DNA of 64,000 bases from Pseudomonas bijieensis (lineage in GTDB: Bacteria; Pseudomonadota; Gammaproteobacteria; Pseudomonadales; Pseudomonadaceae). The translations under genes and the position numbers were made by a program. The stretch covers positions 4,525,501 through 4,589,500 of the forward strand of contig NZ_CP048810.1 of assembly GCF_013347965.1 (NCBI RefSeq), given 5' to 3'. Shown here in pieces: positions 1 through 11,299 of the stretch; positions within the stretch are counted from its first letter, which is position 1, and each line of letters starts with the position of its first letter. The notes below the pieces were generated by a model. The model worked only from the letters and a program-made list of their open reading frames with translations, searched no databases and had not been told where the DNA came from.

Positions 1-26
1 TTGCGGGGTGTGGCGATGCGTGTCAT
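1..26 (-). CDS. 5' end of an unidentified gene leaving the window
   Basis: An ATG on the minus strand at 26-24 is preceded by a good ribosome binding site (AGGAGAG, about 4-5 bases upstream). The eight codons visible read MTRIATPR and stay open to the window edge. Too little is seen to name a product. The start is judged real only from the ribosome binding site and from the gene-free space between it and spuI. Confidence 0.4.
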
Positions 27-90
27 GAAGCTCTCCTGCGGGGCTGCCGGGCATTGTACGAGTCGATTTCTGTGTTGTCTGCCGAGCCCT

Positions 91-186
91 CATCGCGGGC
101 AAGCCTTGCTCCCATAGAGCAATACATTGTGAATCAGGTCAAATGATCACAAAGAACCCCTGTGGGAGCTGAGCTTGCTCGCGATC
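91..186. repeat. REPIN-like inverted repeat pair (GTGGGAGC family)
   Basis: A degenerate arm at 91-115 (GCGGGCAAGCCTTGCTCCCA) faces the opposite arm at 161-186 (TGTGGGAGC...GCTTGCTCGCGA). The same motif recurs at 11.1, 40.1-40.6, 47.3, 55.8 and 62.5 kb, so it is a dispersed family. It lies downstream of spuI. Confidence 0.6.
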
Positions 187-216
187 CGCCGAAGGCGGCC
201 ATTCACCCAAATACAT

Positions 217-254
217 AAAAAAACGCCGCAGGCCATAAGGCCTGCGGCGTTTCT
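217..254 (-). terminator. Rho-independent terminator of spuI
   Basis: A 13-bp GC-rich stem (ACGCCGCAGGCC / GGCCTGCGGCGT) with a 4-base loop is followed on the minus strand by a run of seven T. It begins about 15 bases after the spuI stop. Confidence 0.85.
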
Positions 255-269
255 TTTTACCGCAACCGC

Positions 270-1646
270 TTACACGGTATGCAGGTACCAGTTGTACTCA
301 AGGTCGGAGATGGAGTGTTCGAACTCCTCCAGCTCACTCTCCTTGCAGGCCACGAAGATATCGATGTATTTCGGGTCGATGTACTTGGCCATGACTTCGC
401 TGTCGTCCAGCTCGCGCAGGGCATCGCGCAAGTTGTTCGGCAGGCTTTGCTCGTTCTGCTCGTAGCTGTTGCCTTCCACCGGCGCACCGGGCTCGATCTT
501 GTTGACCAGGCCGTGATGCACGCCCGCCAACACGGAGGCCATCAGCAGGTACGGGTTGGCGTCGGCGCCGGCAACGCGATGTTCCAGGCGCACGGCATCG
601 GCCGAGCCGGTAGGAACGCGCAGGGCCACGGTGCGGTTGTCCAGGCCCCAGGTCGGCGAGTTCGGCACGTAGAACTGTGCGCCGAAACGACGGTAGGAGT
701 TGACATTCGGGCAGAGGAAAGCCATCTGCGCGGGCAGGGTCTCGAGCACACCGCCGATCGCGTGACGCAGTGCGGCGTTCTGCTCGGGATCCTCGCTGGC
801 AAAAATATTCTTGCCCTCTTTATCCAGGATCGAAATGTGGACGTGCAGACCATTGCCCGCCTGGCCCGGATACGGCTTGGCCATGAAGGTGGTGTCCATT
901 TCATGGTCGTAGGCGATGTTCTTGATCAGGCGCTTGAGCAGGACCGCGTAGTCGCAGGCCTTGATCGGGTCGGCCACGTGGTGCAGGTTCACTTCGAACT
1001 GCGCCGGGGCACTTTCCTTGACGATGGCGTCGGCGGGAATGCCTTGCTCCTTGGCCCCTTCCAGAATGTCCTGAAGGCAATCGACGTATTCGTCGAGGTC
1101 ATCGATCAGGTAGACCTGTGTCGAGTGCGGGCGTTTGCCGGAGATCGGCGAGCGGGGCGGTTGTGGGCGTCCATTCACGTTCTCCTGGTCGATCAGGTAG
1201 AACTCCAGCTCGAATGCGGCGCAGATGGTCAGGCCCAGTTCATCGAACTTGGTCACGACCTGGCGCAGGACTTCACGCGGGTCGGCGAAGAAAGGCTCGC
1301 CTTCGAGTTCGTGCATGGTCATCAACAGTTGCGCGGTGGGGCGCTTCTGCCAAGGCTCGTTGCACAGGGTGTCAGGGATTGGATAGCAGATTCGGTCAGC
1401 ATCGCCGATGTCCAGGCCCAGGCCGGTGCTTTCCACCGTAGAGCCATTGATATCCAGGGCAAATAAGGAGGCCGGCAGGTTGATGCCTTTCTCGTAAACC
1501 TTGTGGAGGCTGGTGCGTTCTATGCGCTTGCCGCGCACCACACCATTCATATCCGCAATCAGAAGGTCAACGTACAGAACCTCAGGATGTTCCTTAAGGA
1601 ACGCGTTCGCTTCGTTAAGCTGAACGGCACGCGGGGGTACCGACAT
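270..1646 (-). CDS. spuI: Gamma-glutamylputrescine synthetase (glutamine synthetase family)
   Basis: This 458-residue protein belongs to the glutamine synthetase family and ligates glutamate to an amine with ATP. The catalytic-domain landmarks are visible: an NGLHVHIS segment, a PNVNSYRRFG segment and a downstream NRT. The divergent spuA-H operon makes a polyamine substrate (putrescine or a relative) much more likely than ammonia. The ATG at 1646 is preceded by AAAGGTG. A second family member, spuB, lies across the intergenic region; the two are paralogues, not duplicates of recent origin. The symbol follows P. aeruginosa, where spuI also adjoins the spuABCDEFGH operon. Confidence 0.88.
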   Translation of the reverse strand: MSVPPRAVQLNEANAFLKEHPEVLYVDLLIADMNGVVRGKRIERTSLHKVYEKGINLPASLFALDINGSTVESTGLGLDIGDADRICYPIPDTLCNEPWQKRPTAQLLMTMHELEGEPFFADPREVLRQVVTKFDELGLTICAAFELEFYLIDQENVNGRPQPPRSPISGKRPHSTQVYLIDDLDEYVDCLQDILEGAKEQGIPADAIVKESAPAQFEVNLHHVADPIKACDYAVLLKRLIKNIAYDHEMDTTFMAKPYPGQAGNGLHVHISILDKEGKNIFASEDPEQNAALRHAIGGVLETLPAQMAFLCPNVNSYRRFGAQFYVPNSPTWGLDNRTVALRVPTGSADAVRLEHRVAGADANPYLLMASVLAGVHHGLVNKIEPGAPVEGNSYEQNEQSLPNNLRDALRELDDSEVMAKYIDPKYIDIFVACKESELEEFEHSISDLEYNWYLHTV

Positions 1647-1924
1647 GATGCAACACCTTTGTTGTTAAAAATATCAATCATTGATCTCTTCGAAACCCAG
1701 TCAACCCGAACGGCATGCCGAAGTCAAGCAGGGCCTTTTTTGCCCTAAAAAAGCACCTGTGGGGCTTTTTTGAGGCAATTTAGGGCGTTTTTTCCCCTTT
1801 GTCGGGCTTGGCGCCCGCAGGCTTGAGCGGGCCGTGTTGTATTTTTTACGGGGGTGTTGTGTAAAAAAATGAACAAGGCTAAGCTCGATTCAAACCCATA
1901 ACAGCAATAATACCGGGGTGCTTC
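1647..1924. promoter_or_regulatory. Divergent spuI/spuA control region
   Basis: This 278-base gene-free stretch separates two divergent polyamine operons and must hold both promoters. It is rich in T and A runs around 1735-1870, but I could not assign a convincing -10/-35 or -24/-12 pair. Operator assignments would be guesses. Confidence 0.45.
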
Positions 1925-2701
1925 ATGTCTCGCCTGCCGTTAATCGGCGTCACCACCTGCTCCAGGCAGATTGGTCTGCATGCGTATCACATCAGTGGCG
2001 ATAAATATTCCCGGGCTGTCGCGACAGCCGCCAAGGGCTTGCCAGCGCTGATTCCGTCCCTGGCGGATCTGTTCACGCCGTCCGATATTCTGGACGCCCT
2101 GGACGGCATTCTTTTTACCGGCTCTCCTTCTAATGTAGAACCTTTTCATTATCAGGGCCCCGCCAGCGCGCCGGGCACTGCTCATGATCCTGCACGGGAT
2201 GCCACCACCTTGCCGCTGATCCGCGCCGCTGTCGCTGCCGGCATTCCGGTGCTGGGCATCTGCCGTGGGTTCCAGGAGATGAACGTAGCCTTTGGCGGCA
2301 GCCTGCATCAGAAAGTTCATGAAGTCGGAACCTTCATCGATCATCGTGAAGACGACACTCAAGCGGTGGATGTCCAATACGGTCCTGCCCACGCCGTGCA
2401 TATCCAGCCCGGCGGTGTACTGGCAGGCCTGGGTCTGCCCCAACTGATAGAGGTCAACTCGATCCACAGCCAGGGCATCGAGCGGCTGGCGCCCGGGTTA
2501 CGGGCCGAAGCGGTGGCGCCCGATGGCCTGATCGAGGCTGTTTCGGTGCCAGGAGGCAAGGCTTTTGCTTTAGGTGTGCAATGGCACCCTGAATGGGAGG
2601 TAAGCTCTAACCCGCACTACCTTGCGATTTTCCAGGCATTTGGCGATGCCTGCCGAGCAAGGGCAACACAACGCGACGCCGATGCGTCAAACAACGCCTG
2701 A
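1925..2701 (+). CDS. spuA: Class I glutamine amidotransferase (gamma-glutamyl-GABA hydrolase type)
   Basis: 258 residues of the peptidase C26/class I amidotransferase fold. The nucleophile Cys113 lies in GICRGFQEM, and the His-Glu pair is in QWHPEW near residue 220. By analogy with PuuD it should release GABA from gamma-glutamyl-GABA in the gamma-glutamylated putrescine route. It is the first gene of the spu operon and is followed after 40 bases by spuB. Confidence 0.88.
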   Translation: MSRLPLIGVTTCSRQIGLHAYHISGDKYSRAVATAAKGLPALIPSLADLFTPSDILDALDGILFTGSPSNVEPFHYQGPASAPGTAHDPARDATTLPLIRAAVAAGIPVLGICRGFQEMNVAFGGSLHQKVHEVGTFIDHREDDTQAVDVQYGPAHAVHIQPGGVLAGLGLPQLIEVNSIHSQGIERLAPGLRAEAVAPDGLIEAVSVPGGKAFALGVQWHPEWEVSSNPHYLAIFQAFGDACRARATQRDADASNNA

Positions 2702-2741
2702 CGACTAATAGCAGTCAGGAAACTCACGCCTAGAGGCATTT

Positions 2742-4100
2742 ATGAGTAACAACCTCGACCAGCTCACCGATTGGTTGAAAGACCATAAGATCACAGAAGT
2801 CGAATGCATGATTGGCGACCTGACCGGTATCACCCGGGGCAAGATCTCGCCGACCAACAAGTTCATCGCCGAGAAAGGCATGCGCCTGCCCGAGAGCGTT
2901 CTGCTCCAGACCGTTACGGGCGACTATGTCGAAGACGACATCTATTACGAACTGCTCGACCCAGCCGACATCGACATGATCTGTCGCCCGGACGAGAACG
3001 CAGTGTTCCTTGTGCCCTGGGCCATCGAGCCCACCGCCCAGGTCATTCACGACGCCTACGACAAGCAGGGCAATCCCATCGAGCTGTCGCCGCGCAACGT
3101 GCTCAAGAAGGTGCTCAAGCTCTACGCCGACAAGGGTTGGCAGCCGATCGTCGCGCCGGAAATGGAGTTCTACCTGACCAAGCGCAGCGACGACCCGGAC
3201 TTTCCGCTGCAACCGCCCATTGGCCGTTCCGGCCGCCCGGAAACCGGTCGTCAGTCTTTCTCGATCGAAGCGGCCAACGAATTCGACCCGCTGTTCGAAG
3301 ACGTCTATGACTGGTGTGAATTGCAGGAGCTGGACCTCGATACCTTGATACACGAGGACGGTACGGCGCAGATGGAAATCAACTTCCGTCATGGCGATGC
3401 CCTGTCCCTGGCCGACCAGATCCTGGTGTTCAAGCGCACCATGCGCGAGGCGGCGCTCAAGCATGACGTGGCGGCCACCTTCATGGCCAAGCCCATGACC
3501 GGCGAGCCGGGCAGCGCGATGCACTTGCACCAGAGCATCATCGACAAGGAAACCGGCAAGAACGTCTTCTCCAATGACGACGGGACCATGAGCGATCTGT
3601 TCCTGCACCACATCGGTGGCCTGCAGAAGTTCATTCCCGAGCTGTTGCCGCTGTTCGCCCCCAACGTCAACTCGTTCCGCCGCTTCCTGCCCGACACCTC
3701 GGCACCGGTGAACGTGGAGTGGGGCGAAGAGAACCGCACCGTGGGCCTGCGCGTGCCGGATGCCGGGCCGCAGAACCGTCGGGTGGAAAACCGCTTGCCG
3801 GGCGCCGATGCCAACCCGTACCTGGCGATTGCCGCCAGCCTGCTGTGTGGCTTCATCGGCATGGTCGAAGGCATCAACCCGAGCGCGCCGGTGGTGGGCC
3901 GAGGCTACGAACGCCGCAACCTGCGTTTGCCGCTGACCATCGAAGACGCTCTGGAACGCATGGAAAACAGCACCACCATCGAGAAATACCTGGGCAAGAA
4001 ATTCATCACAGGCTACGTCGCGGTCAAGCGGGCCGAGCATGAAAACTTCAAGCGCGTGATCAGTTCGTGGGAGCGGGAATTCCTGCTCTTTGCCGTCTGA
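2742..4100 (+). CDS. spuB: Glutamine synthetase family protein (gamma-glutamylpolyamine synthetase)
   Basis: 452 residues with glutamine synthetase landmarks: SAMHLHQS, APNVNSFRRF and a later NRTVGLRVP segment. It probably gamma-glutamylates polyamines at the start of their breakdown. It sits between spuA and spuC in the operon. Similarity to spuI is clear across the length but the two differ enough to have different amine preferences. Substrate assignment is inferred from the operon. Confidence 0.87.
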   Translation: MSNNLDQLTDWLKDHKITEVECMIGDLTGITRGKISPTNKFIAEKGMRLPESVLLQTVTGDYVEDDIYYELLDPADIDMICRPDENAVFLVPWAIEPTAQVIHDAYDKQGNPIELSPRNVLKKVLKLYADKGWQPIVAPEMEFYLTKRSDDPDFPLQPPIGRSGRPETGRQSFSIEAANEFDPLFEDVYDWCELQELDLDTLIHEDGTAQMEINFRHGDALSLADQILVFKRTMREAALKHDVAATFMAKPMTGEPGSAMHLHQSIIDKETGKNVFSNDDGTMSDLFLHHIGGLQKFIPELLPLFAPNVNSFRRFLPDTSAPVNVEWGEENRTVGLRVPDAGPQNRRVENRLPGADANPYLAIAASLLCGFIGMVEGINPSAPVVGRGYERRNLRLPLTIEDALERMENSTTIEKYLGKKFITGYVAVKRAEHENFKRVISSWEREFLLFAV

Positions 4101-4158
4101 AGCGCCGGGCGGAGCTGCCTGAGGCAGCTTCGCCCCCACCGATAACAGGAGAATTGGC

Positions 4159-5523
4159 ATGACCCGCAATAACCCGCAAACCCGTGAATGGCAGGCCCTG
4201 AGCAACGATCACCACCTGGCGCCGTTCAGCGACTTCAAGCAGCTCAAAGAGAAAGGCCCGCGCATCATCACTCACGCCAAAGGCGTGTATCTCTGGGACA
4301 GTGAAGGCAACAAGATCCTCGACGGCATGGCCGGGCTCTGGTGCGTGGCCGTCGGTTACGGTCGCGAAGAACTGGCCGATGCCGCCAGCCAGCAGATGCG
4401 CGAGCTGCCGTACTACAACCTGTTCTTCCAGACCGCTCACCCGCCGGTGCTGGAGTTGTCCAAAGCCATCGCCGACATCGCCCCTGAAGGCATGAATCAC
4501 GTGTTCTTCACCGGCTCCGGCTCCGAAGGCAACGACACCATGCTACGGATGGTCCGCCACTATTGGGCAATCAAGGGCCAGCCGAACAAAAAAGTCATCA
4601 TCAGCCGCAAGAACGGTTATCACGGCTCGACCGTGGCCGGCGCGAGCCTGGGCGGCATGACCTATATGCACGAACAGGGCGACCTGCCGATCCCGGGCAT
4701 TGTCCACATCGCCCAACCCTACTGGTTCGGTGAAGGCGGCGACATGAGCCCCGAAGAGTTCGGCGTCTGGGCGGCCAACCAGTTGGAAGAAAAGATCCTG
4801 GAGATCGGCGTGGACAACGTCGGTGCCTTCATCGCCGAGCCGATCCAGGGTGCCGGCGGCGTGATCGTGCCGCCCGACAGCTACTGGCCGCGCATGAAGG
4901 AAATCCTCGCCAAGTACGACATCCTGTTCGTGGCCGACGAAGTGATCTGCGGGTTCGGCCGTACCGGTGAGTGGTTCGGTACCGATCACTACGGGTTGAA
5001 ACCGCACATGATGACCATCGCCAAGGGCCTGACCTCCGGCTATATCCCCATGGGCGGTCTGATCGTGCGCGACGACGTGGTCGCGGTGCTCAACGAAGGC
5101 GGTGACTTCAACCACGGGTTTACCTATTCCGGTCACCCGGTGGCCGCTGCGGTGGCCTTGGAAAATATCCGCATCCTGCGCGACGAAAAGATCATCGAGC
5201 GTGTCCATGCTGAAACGGCACCCTATTTGCAGAAGCGTTTGCGGGAGCTGAACGATCATCCGCTGGTGGGTGAAGTGCGCGGGGTCGGTTTGCTGGGTGC
5301 GATCGAACTGGTCCAGGACAAGGCCACGCGCAAGCGCTACGAAGGCAAGGGCGTGGGCATGATCTGCCGGCAGTTCTGTTTCGATAACGGGCTGATCATG
5401 CGCGCGGTGGGTGACACCATGATCATTGCGCCGCCACTGGTAATCAGCAAGGCCGAGATCGATGAGTTGGTGACCAAGGCGCGGCAATGCCTGGACCTGA
5501 CGCTCAGTGCGTTGCAAGGCTAA
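4159..5523 (+). CDS. spuC: Putrescine-pyruvate aminotransferase (class III, PLP)
   Basis: 454 residues of the class III aminotransferase family. The PLP-binding lysine is in TIAKGLTSGY and the cofactor-phosphate Gly/Ser region is GSGSEGND. In P. aeruginosa SpuC transfers the amino group of putrescine to pyruvate, giving 4-aminobutyraldehyde. A ribosome binding site (AGGAG) precedes the ATG. The 167-base gap to spuD may hold a second promoter. Confidence 0.88.
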   Translation: MTRNNPQTREWQALSNDHHLAPFSDFKQLKEKGPRIITHAKGVYLWDSEGNKILDGMAGLWCVAVGYGREELADAASQQMRELPYYNLFFQTAHPPVLELSKAIADIAPEGMNHVFFTGSGSEGNDTMLRMVRHYWAIKGQPNKKVIISRKNGYHGSTVAGASLGGMTYMHEQGDLPIPGIVHIAQPYWFGEGGDMSPEEFGVWAANQLEEKILEIGVDNVGAFIAEPIQGAGGVIVPPDSYWPRMKEILAKYDILFVADEVICGFGRTGEWFGTDHYGLKPHMMTIAKGLTSGYIPMGGLIVRDDVVAVLNEGGDFNHGFTYSGHPVAAAVALENIRILRDEKIIERVHAETAPYLQKRLRELNDHPLVGEVRGVGLLGAIELVQDKATRKRYEGKGVGMICRQFCFDNGLIMRAVGDTMIIAPPLVISKAEIDELVTKARQCLDLTLSALQG

Positions 5524-5690
5524 GTGCTAGGCTCTGAGCGAGGTGCCTGCAAGGGCCTCGCCCGGCGTGAACAAAAGGCCGGGCTTGTGTTGAAAGCCTG
5601 CCCTGTAACTTGCCAGACTACCGCCTGTTCAAGTTGCCAGAGAGTCGGCTACTGAACTGTGGCTAAGAAGAATAACTGGAGCACTTTTTC

Positions 5691-6818
5691 ATGAAGGCAT
5701 TAGGCATGAAGACATTAGGTATGAAGATAGCTGGCAAGACCCTCCTCGCCATGTCCCTGATGGGCGTGATGGCGGGTGCCGTTCAGGCGGACGATAAAGT
5801 GCTGCACGTCTACAACTGGTCCGACTACATCGCGCCGGACACTGTTGCCAAGTTCGAGAAAGAAACGGGGATCAAAGTCGTCTACGACGTGTTCGATAGC
5901 AACGAAACCCTGGAAGCCAAGTTGCTGGCCGGCAAGTCCGGTTATGACATCGTGGTGCCGTCGAACAACTTCCTGGCCAAGCAGATCAAGGCCGGTGTCT
6001 ACCGGGAGCTGGACAAGTCCAAGCTGCCGAACTGGAAGAACCTGGACACCGACCTGCTCAAGGCTGTCGGCGATGCCAGCGACCAGGGCAACAAACATGC
6101 CTTCCCTTACATGTGGGGCACCATCGGCATCGGTTACAACCCCGAGAAGGTCAAGGCCGCATTGGGCGTGGACAAGATCGATTCCTGGGACACCCTGCTC
6201 AAGCCGGAGAACATCGCCAAGCTCAAGAGCTGCGGCGTGAGCTTCCTCGATTCGCCAACCGAAATGATTCCGGTGGCCCTGCATTACCTTGGCTACCCGA
6301 CCGACACCCAGGACAAGAAGCAACTGGCCGAGGCCGAAGCGCTGTTCCTCAAGTTGCGTCCATCGATCGGTTACTTCCACTCGTCCAAATACATTTCCGA
6401 CCTGGCCAACGGCAACATCTGCGTAGCCGTGGGCTACTCGGGTGATATCGAGCAATCCAAGAGCCGTGCTGCCGAGGCTGGCGGCAAAGTGAAAGTGGCC
6501 TACACCATTCCCAAGGAAGGTGCCGGTTCGTTCTACGACATGGTCGCCATTCCCAAGGATGCCGAGAATGTCGAAGCCGCCTATAAATGGATGAACTTCA
6601 TCATGCAGCCGGAAATCATGGCGGAGATCACCGACAACGTGCGCTTCCCTAACGGCAACAAGGCTGCCACCGCTTTGGTGGACAAGGAAATCTCCGGTGA
6701 CCCGAGCATTTATCCATCGGATGAAGTGAAGGCCAAGCTGTATGCCATCAGCGATCTGCCGTCCGCGACCCAGCGGATCCTGACCCGCAGCTGGACCAAG
6801 ATCAAATCCGGTAAGTAA
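5691..6818 (+). CDS. spuD: Periplasmic polyamine-binding protein (putrescine type)
   Basis: 375-residue extracytoplasmic solute-binding protein of the PotF/PotD family. A signal peptide ends near VQA at about residue 34, after three closely spaced Met residues; the first is chosen because CTGGAGC lies 8-9 bases upstream of 5691. The binding-fold hallmarks [18 protein letters not shown] and YMWGT are present. It delivers polyamine to the SpuFGH transporter. Putrescine preference is by analogy with P. aeruginosa SpuD and not shown by the sequence. Confidence 0.88.
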   Translation: MKALGMKTLGMKIAGKTLLAMSLMGVMAGAVQADDKVLHVYNWSDYIAPDTVAKFEKETGIKVVYDVFDSNETLEAKLLAGKSGYDIVVPSNNFLAKQIKAGVYRELDKSKLPNWKNLDTDLLKAVGDASDQGNKHAFPYMWGTIGIGYNPEKVKAALGVDKIDSWDTLLKPENIAKLKSCGVSFLDSPTEMIPVALHYLGYPTDTQDKKQLAEAEALFLKLRPSIGYFHSSKYISDLANGNICVAVGYSGDIEQSKSRAAEAGGKVKVAYTIPKEGAGSFYDMVAIPKDAENVEAAYKWMNFIMQPEIMAEITDNVRFPNGNKAATALVDKEISGDPSIYPSDEVKAKLYAISDLPSATQRILTRSWTKIKSGK

Positions 6819-6990
6819 GCCGGCCGGAAGCATCTTCCTGTTGTCGCTGTCATCGCGGCGGCGGCAACAGGAGCAATTAAATAACTAAAAGTTTTGCTGG
6901 ATCGGTTTATCGAGGGTAAGTTGCGCGCCGGTTTTGTTGCAGGGCCTCTCTTGGCCAAGTGACGGGGGCAACTTGGGCCCAACTATTTAA

Positions 6991-8100
<1,110 letters not shown>

Positions 8101-8161
8101 CGTCAACACTCTTAGGTTCGTCCGCGTGGGGCGAACTGCAAATTCTGTGGGAGTTTCGTAA

Positions 8162-9304
8162 ATGGCAGTTGCCTCCGGCGCCTATAAGAAAGCCCTCGAG
8201 GGCGACCAGACACCCAAGCAGGTGCTGGTCAAAATCGACCGGGTCACGAAGAAGTTCGACGAGACGATTGCCGTGGACGATGTGTCCCTGGAAATCAAGA
8301 AAGGCGAGATCTTCGCCTTGCTCGGCGGTTCGGGATCGGGCAAATCCACCTTGCTGCGCATGCTGGCCGGTTTCGAGCGGCCCACCGAGGGAAGGATTTT
8401 CCTCGACGGCGTGGATATCACCGACATGCCGCCCTATGAGCGGCCGATCAACATGATGTTCCAGTCCTATGCCTTGTTCCCCCACATGACCGTGGCGCAG
8501 AACATCGCCTTCGGCCTGCAACAGGACAAGATCCCGAAGGCCGAGATCGATGCCCGCGTGGCCGAAATGCTCAAGCTGGTGCAGATGAGCCAGTACGCCA
8601 AGCGCAAGCCGCACCAGCTTTCCGGTGGTCAGCGCCAGCGCGTGGCCCTGGCCCGTTCCTTGGCGAAGCGGCCAAAGCTGTTGCTGCTCGACGAACCGAT
8701 GGGTGCCCTGGACAAGAAGCTGCGCTCGCAAATGCAGCTTGAACTGGTGGAGATCATCGAGCGGGTTGGCGTGACCTGCGTCATGGTGACCCACGACCAG
8801 GAAGAGGCCATGACCATGGCCGAACGCATCGCGATCATGCACCTGGGCTGGATCGCCCAGATCGGCAGCCCGATCGACATCTACGAAACCCCGACCAGCC
8901 GGCTGGTCTGCGAGTTCATCGGCAACGTCAACATCTTTGAGACCGAAGTGGTGGACGACGCCGAAGGCCACGCGGTGCTGACTTGCAAGGACCTGGACCG
9001 CAACATCTACGTTGGCCACGGCATCAGCACCTCGGTGCAGGACAAGTCCGTGACCTACGCCATTCGCCCGGAAAAACTGCTGGTCACCGCCGAGCAGCCG
9101 ACTTGCGAAAACAACTGGTCCAGCGGCAAGGTCCATGACATCGCCTACCTGGGCGGTCACTCGGTGTTCTACGTCGAATTGCCGAGCGGCAAGCTGGTGC
9201 AGTCCTTCGTCGCCAACGCCGAACGCCGTGGCCAGCGGCCGACCTGGGGCGACCAGGTGTTCGTCTGGTGGGAAGACGACAGCGGCGTGGTGCTTCGCTC
9301 ATGA
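8162..9304 (+). CDS. spuF: Polyamine ABC transporter ATPase
   Basis: 380 residues of the PotG/PotA family. Walker A is GGSGSGKST, the signature is LSGGQRQRVALARS, Walker B is LLLLDEP, and a C-terminal TOBE region follows from about residue 290. It energises import with SpuG and SpuH. Its stop overlaps the spuG start by four bases (ATGA), which indicates translational coupling. Confidence 0.92.
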   Translation: MAVASGAYKKALEGDQTPKQVLVKIDRVTKKFDETIAVDDVSLEIKKGEIFALLGGSGSGKSTLLRMLAGFERPTEGRIFLDGVDITDMPPYERPINMMFQSYALFPHMTVAQNIAFGLQQDKIPKAEIDARVAEMLKLVQMSQYAKRKPHQLSGGQRQRVALARSLAKRPKLLLLDEPMGALDKKLRSQMQLELVEIIERVGVTCVMVTHDQEEAMTMAERIAIMHLGWIAQIGSPIDIYETPTSRLVCEFIGNVNIFETEVVDDAEGHAVLTCKDLDRNIYVGHGISTSVQDKSVTYAIRPEKLLVTAEQPTCENNWSSGKVHDIAYLGGHSVFYVELPSGKLVQSFVANAERRGQRPTWGDQVFVWWEDDSGVVLRS

Positions 9305-10221
9305 ACATGCGCAAATTCAAACGCCGACTCGACCGAATAACGCCCGGTGGCCGCCAACTGGTCATCGGGGTGCCCTTCCTCTGGCTGTTCCTGTTCTTCA
9401 TGCTGCCGTTCTTCATCGTCCTGAAGATCAGCTTCGCTGAAGCCGATGTGGCCATTCCGCCGTACACCGAGATCTACAGCTACGTCGACCAGAAACTGCA
9501 GGTGCTGCTCAACCTCGCCAACTACGCGATGCTGAGCGAGGACGAGTTGTACATCGCCGCCTACCTCGGCTCGCTGAAAATGGCCCTGATCAGCACGGTC
9601 TTGTGCCTGCTGATCGGCTACCCGATGGCCTATGGCATCGCCAACGCCCGTAAAGAGATGCAAACGGTGCTGGTGCTGCTGATCATGATGCCGACCTGGA
9701 CCGCGATCCTGATCCGCGTCTATGCGTGGATGGGCATCCTCAGCAACAACGGCTTGCTCAACGGCTTCTTGCTGAGCATGGGCTGGATCAGCGAACCGCT
9801 GCAAATCCTCAACACCAACCTGGCGGTCTATATTGGCGTCGTCTACTCCTATCTGCCGTTCATGATCCTGCCGTTGTACGCCAACCTGGTGAAGCATGAC
9901 CCCAGCCTGCTGGAAGCCGCGTCGGACCTGGGTTCGAGTACCTTCAACAGTTTCTGGAAAATCACCGTGCCGCTGTCCAAGAACGGCATCGTCGCCGGTT
10001 GCATGCTGGTGTTCATCCCCGTGGTGGGCGAGTTCGTGATCCCGGAACTGCTGGGCGGCCCGGAAACCCTGATGATCGGCAAAGTGCTGTGGCAGGAATT
10101 CTTCAATAACCGCGACTGGCCGGTGGCATCCGCCCTGGCAGTGGTGATGCTGGCGATCCTGATCGTGCCCATCATCCTGTTCAACCGCAGTCAGGCCAAA
10201 GAAATGGAGGGCAAGGAATGA
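9301..10221 (+). CDS. spuG: Polyamine ABC transporter permease
   Basis: 306 residues with about six membrane segments (PotH type) and the cytoplasmic EAA loop EAASDLGSSTFNSF, which contacts the ATPase. The ATG at 9301 overlaps the spuF stop, and an upstream in-frame start at 9268 lies inside spuF and is less likely. The stop overlaps spuH. Confidence 0.9.
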   Translation: MNMRKFKRRLDRITPGGRQLVIGVPFLWLFLFFMLPFFIVLKISFAEADVAIPPYTEIYSYVDQKLQVLLNLANYAMLSEDELYIAAYLGSLKMALISTVLCLLIGYPMAYGIANARKEMQTVLVLLIMMPTWTAILIRVYAWMGILSNNGLLNGFLLSMGWISEPLQILNTNLAVYIGVVYSYLPFMILPLYANLVKHDPSLLEAASDLGSSTFNSFWKITVPLSKNGIVAGCMLVFIPVVGEFVIPELLGGPETLMIGKVLWQEFFNNRDWPVASALAVVMLAILIVPIILFNRSQAKEMEGKE

Positions 10222-11105
10222 AGCGCTTCAGTTTTTCAAGCCTGATGCTGGTGCTGGGTTTGCTGTTCATCTACGCACCGATGCTGATCCTGGTGATCTT
10301 CTCGTTCAACGCCTCGAAACTGGTGACGGTATGGGGCGGTTGGTCGATCAAGTGGTACGTCGGCCTGTTGGACAACACTCAGTTGATGGGCTCGGTGGTG
10401 CGTTCGCTGGAAATCGCCTGCTACACGGCGATTGCCGCAGTGGCCCTGGGTACGCTGGCGGCTTTCGTGCTGACCCGCATCACCCACTTCAAGGGCCGCA
10501 CGCTGTTCGGTGGCCTGGTCACTGCGCCGTTGGTGATGCCGGAAGTGATCACCGGCCTGTCGCTGTTGCTGCTGTTCGTGGCCATGGCACAGATGATCGG
10601 CTGGCCCCAGGAACGTGGCATCGTCACGATCTGGATCGCTCACACCACGTTCTGCGCGGCCTATGTGGCGGTGGTGGTCTCGGCGCGCTTGCGTGAGCTG
10701 GACCTGTCCATCGAAGAGGCGGCCATGGACCTCGGTGCGCGGCCATGGAAGGTGTTCTTTTTGATCACCATCCCGATGATCGCGCCGTCACTGGCGGCGG
10801 GGGGCATGATGTCCTTCGCGTTGTCCCTGGACGACCTGGTGCTGGCGAGCTTCGTTTCCGGCCCTGGTTCGACGACCTTGCCGATGGAAGTATTCTCGGC
10901 GGTACGCCTGGGGGTAAAACCGGAAATCAACGCCGTGGCGAGCCTGATCCTGCTGGCCGTGTCGCTGGTGACCTTCCTGGTCTGGTACTTCAGCCGTCGC
11001 GCCGAAGAAAATCGCAAACGCGCGATCCAGCAAGCCATCGAAGAAAGCGCCGCCGACTCCTGGAAACAACCGGAAGTCCGCCGGGCCGAGACCGCACCGG
11101 TCTGA
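10218..11105 (+). CDS. spuH: Polyamine ABC transporter permease
   Basis: 295 residues with about six membrane segments (PotI type) and the EAA loop EEAAMDLGARPWKVFF. It is the last gene of the spu operon, starts inside the spuG stop (ATGA), and is followed by REPIN-like repeats that probably end transcription. Confidence 0.9.
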   Translation: MKRFSFSSLMLVLGLLFIYAPMLILVIFSFNASKLVTVWGGWSIKWYVGLLDNTQLMGSVVRSLEIACYTAIAAVALGTLAAFVLTRITHFKGRTLFGGLVTAPLVMPEVITGLSLLLLFVAMAQMIGWPQERGIVTIWIAHTTFCAAYVAVVVSARLRELDLSIEEAAMDLGARPWKVFFLITIPMIAPSLAAGGMMSFALSLDDLVLASFVSGPGSTTLPMEVFSAVRLGVKPEINAVASLILLAVSLVTFLVWYFSRRAEENRKRAIQQAIEESAADSWKQPEVRRAETAPV

Positions 11106-11123
11106 CCCGAGACTGGCGCCTAA

Positions 11124-11290
11124 TGTGGGAGCGGGCTTGCTCGCGAAGACGGAGGTACATCCAACATTCATGTTGGCTGATGCATCGCTTTCGCGAGCAG
11201 GCTCGCTCCCACAGTTTTTTGTTCGCCTACAAATCCGCGGTCGAACGCAGATCCCATTGTGGGAGCGAGCCTGCTCGCGATAGCGGTGGG
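11124..11290. repeat. Three REPIN-like arms after the spu operon
   Basis: GTGGGAGCGGGCTTGCTCGCGA at about 11125, its inverted form at 11191-11214 (followed by a T6 run) and another direct arm at 11259-11287. The first two can pair into a large stem-loop that could terminate spuH transcripts. Confidence 0.75.
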
Positions 11291-11299
11291 GCGTGCTGG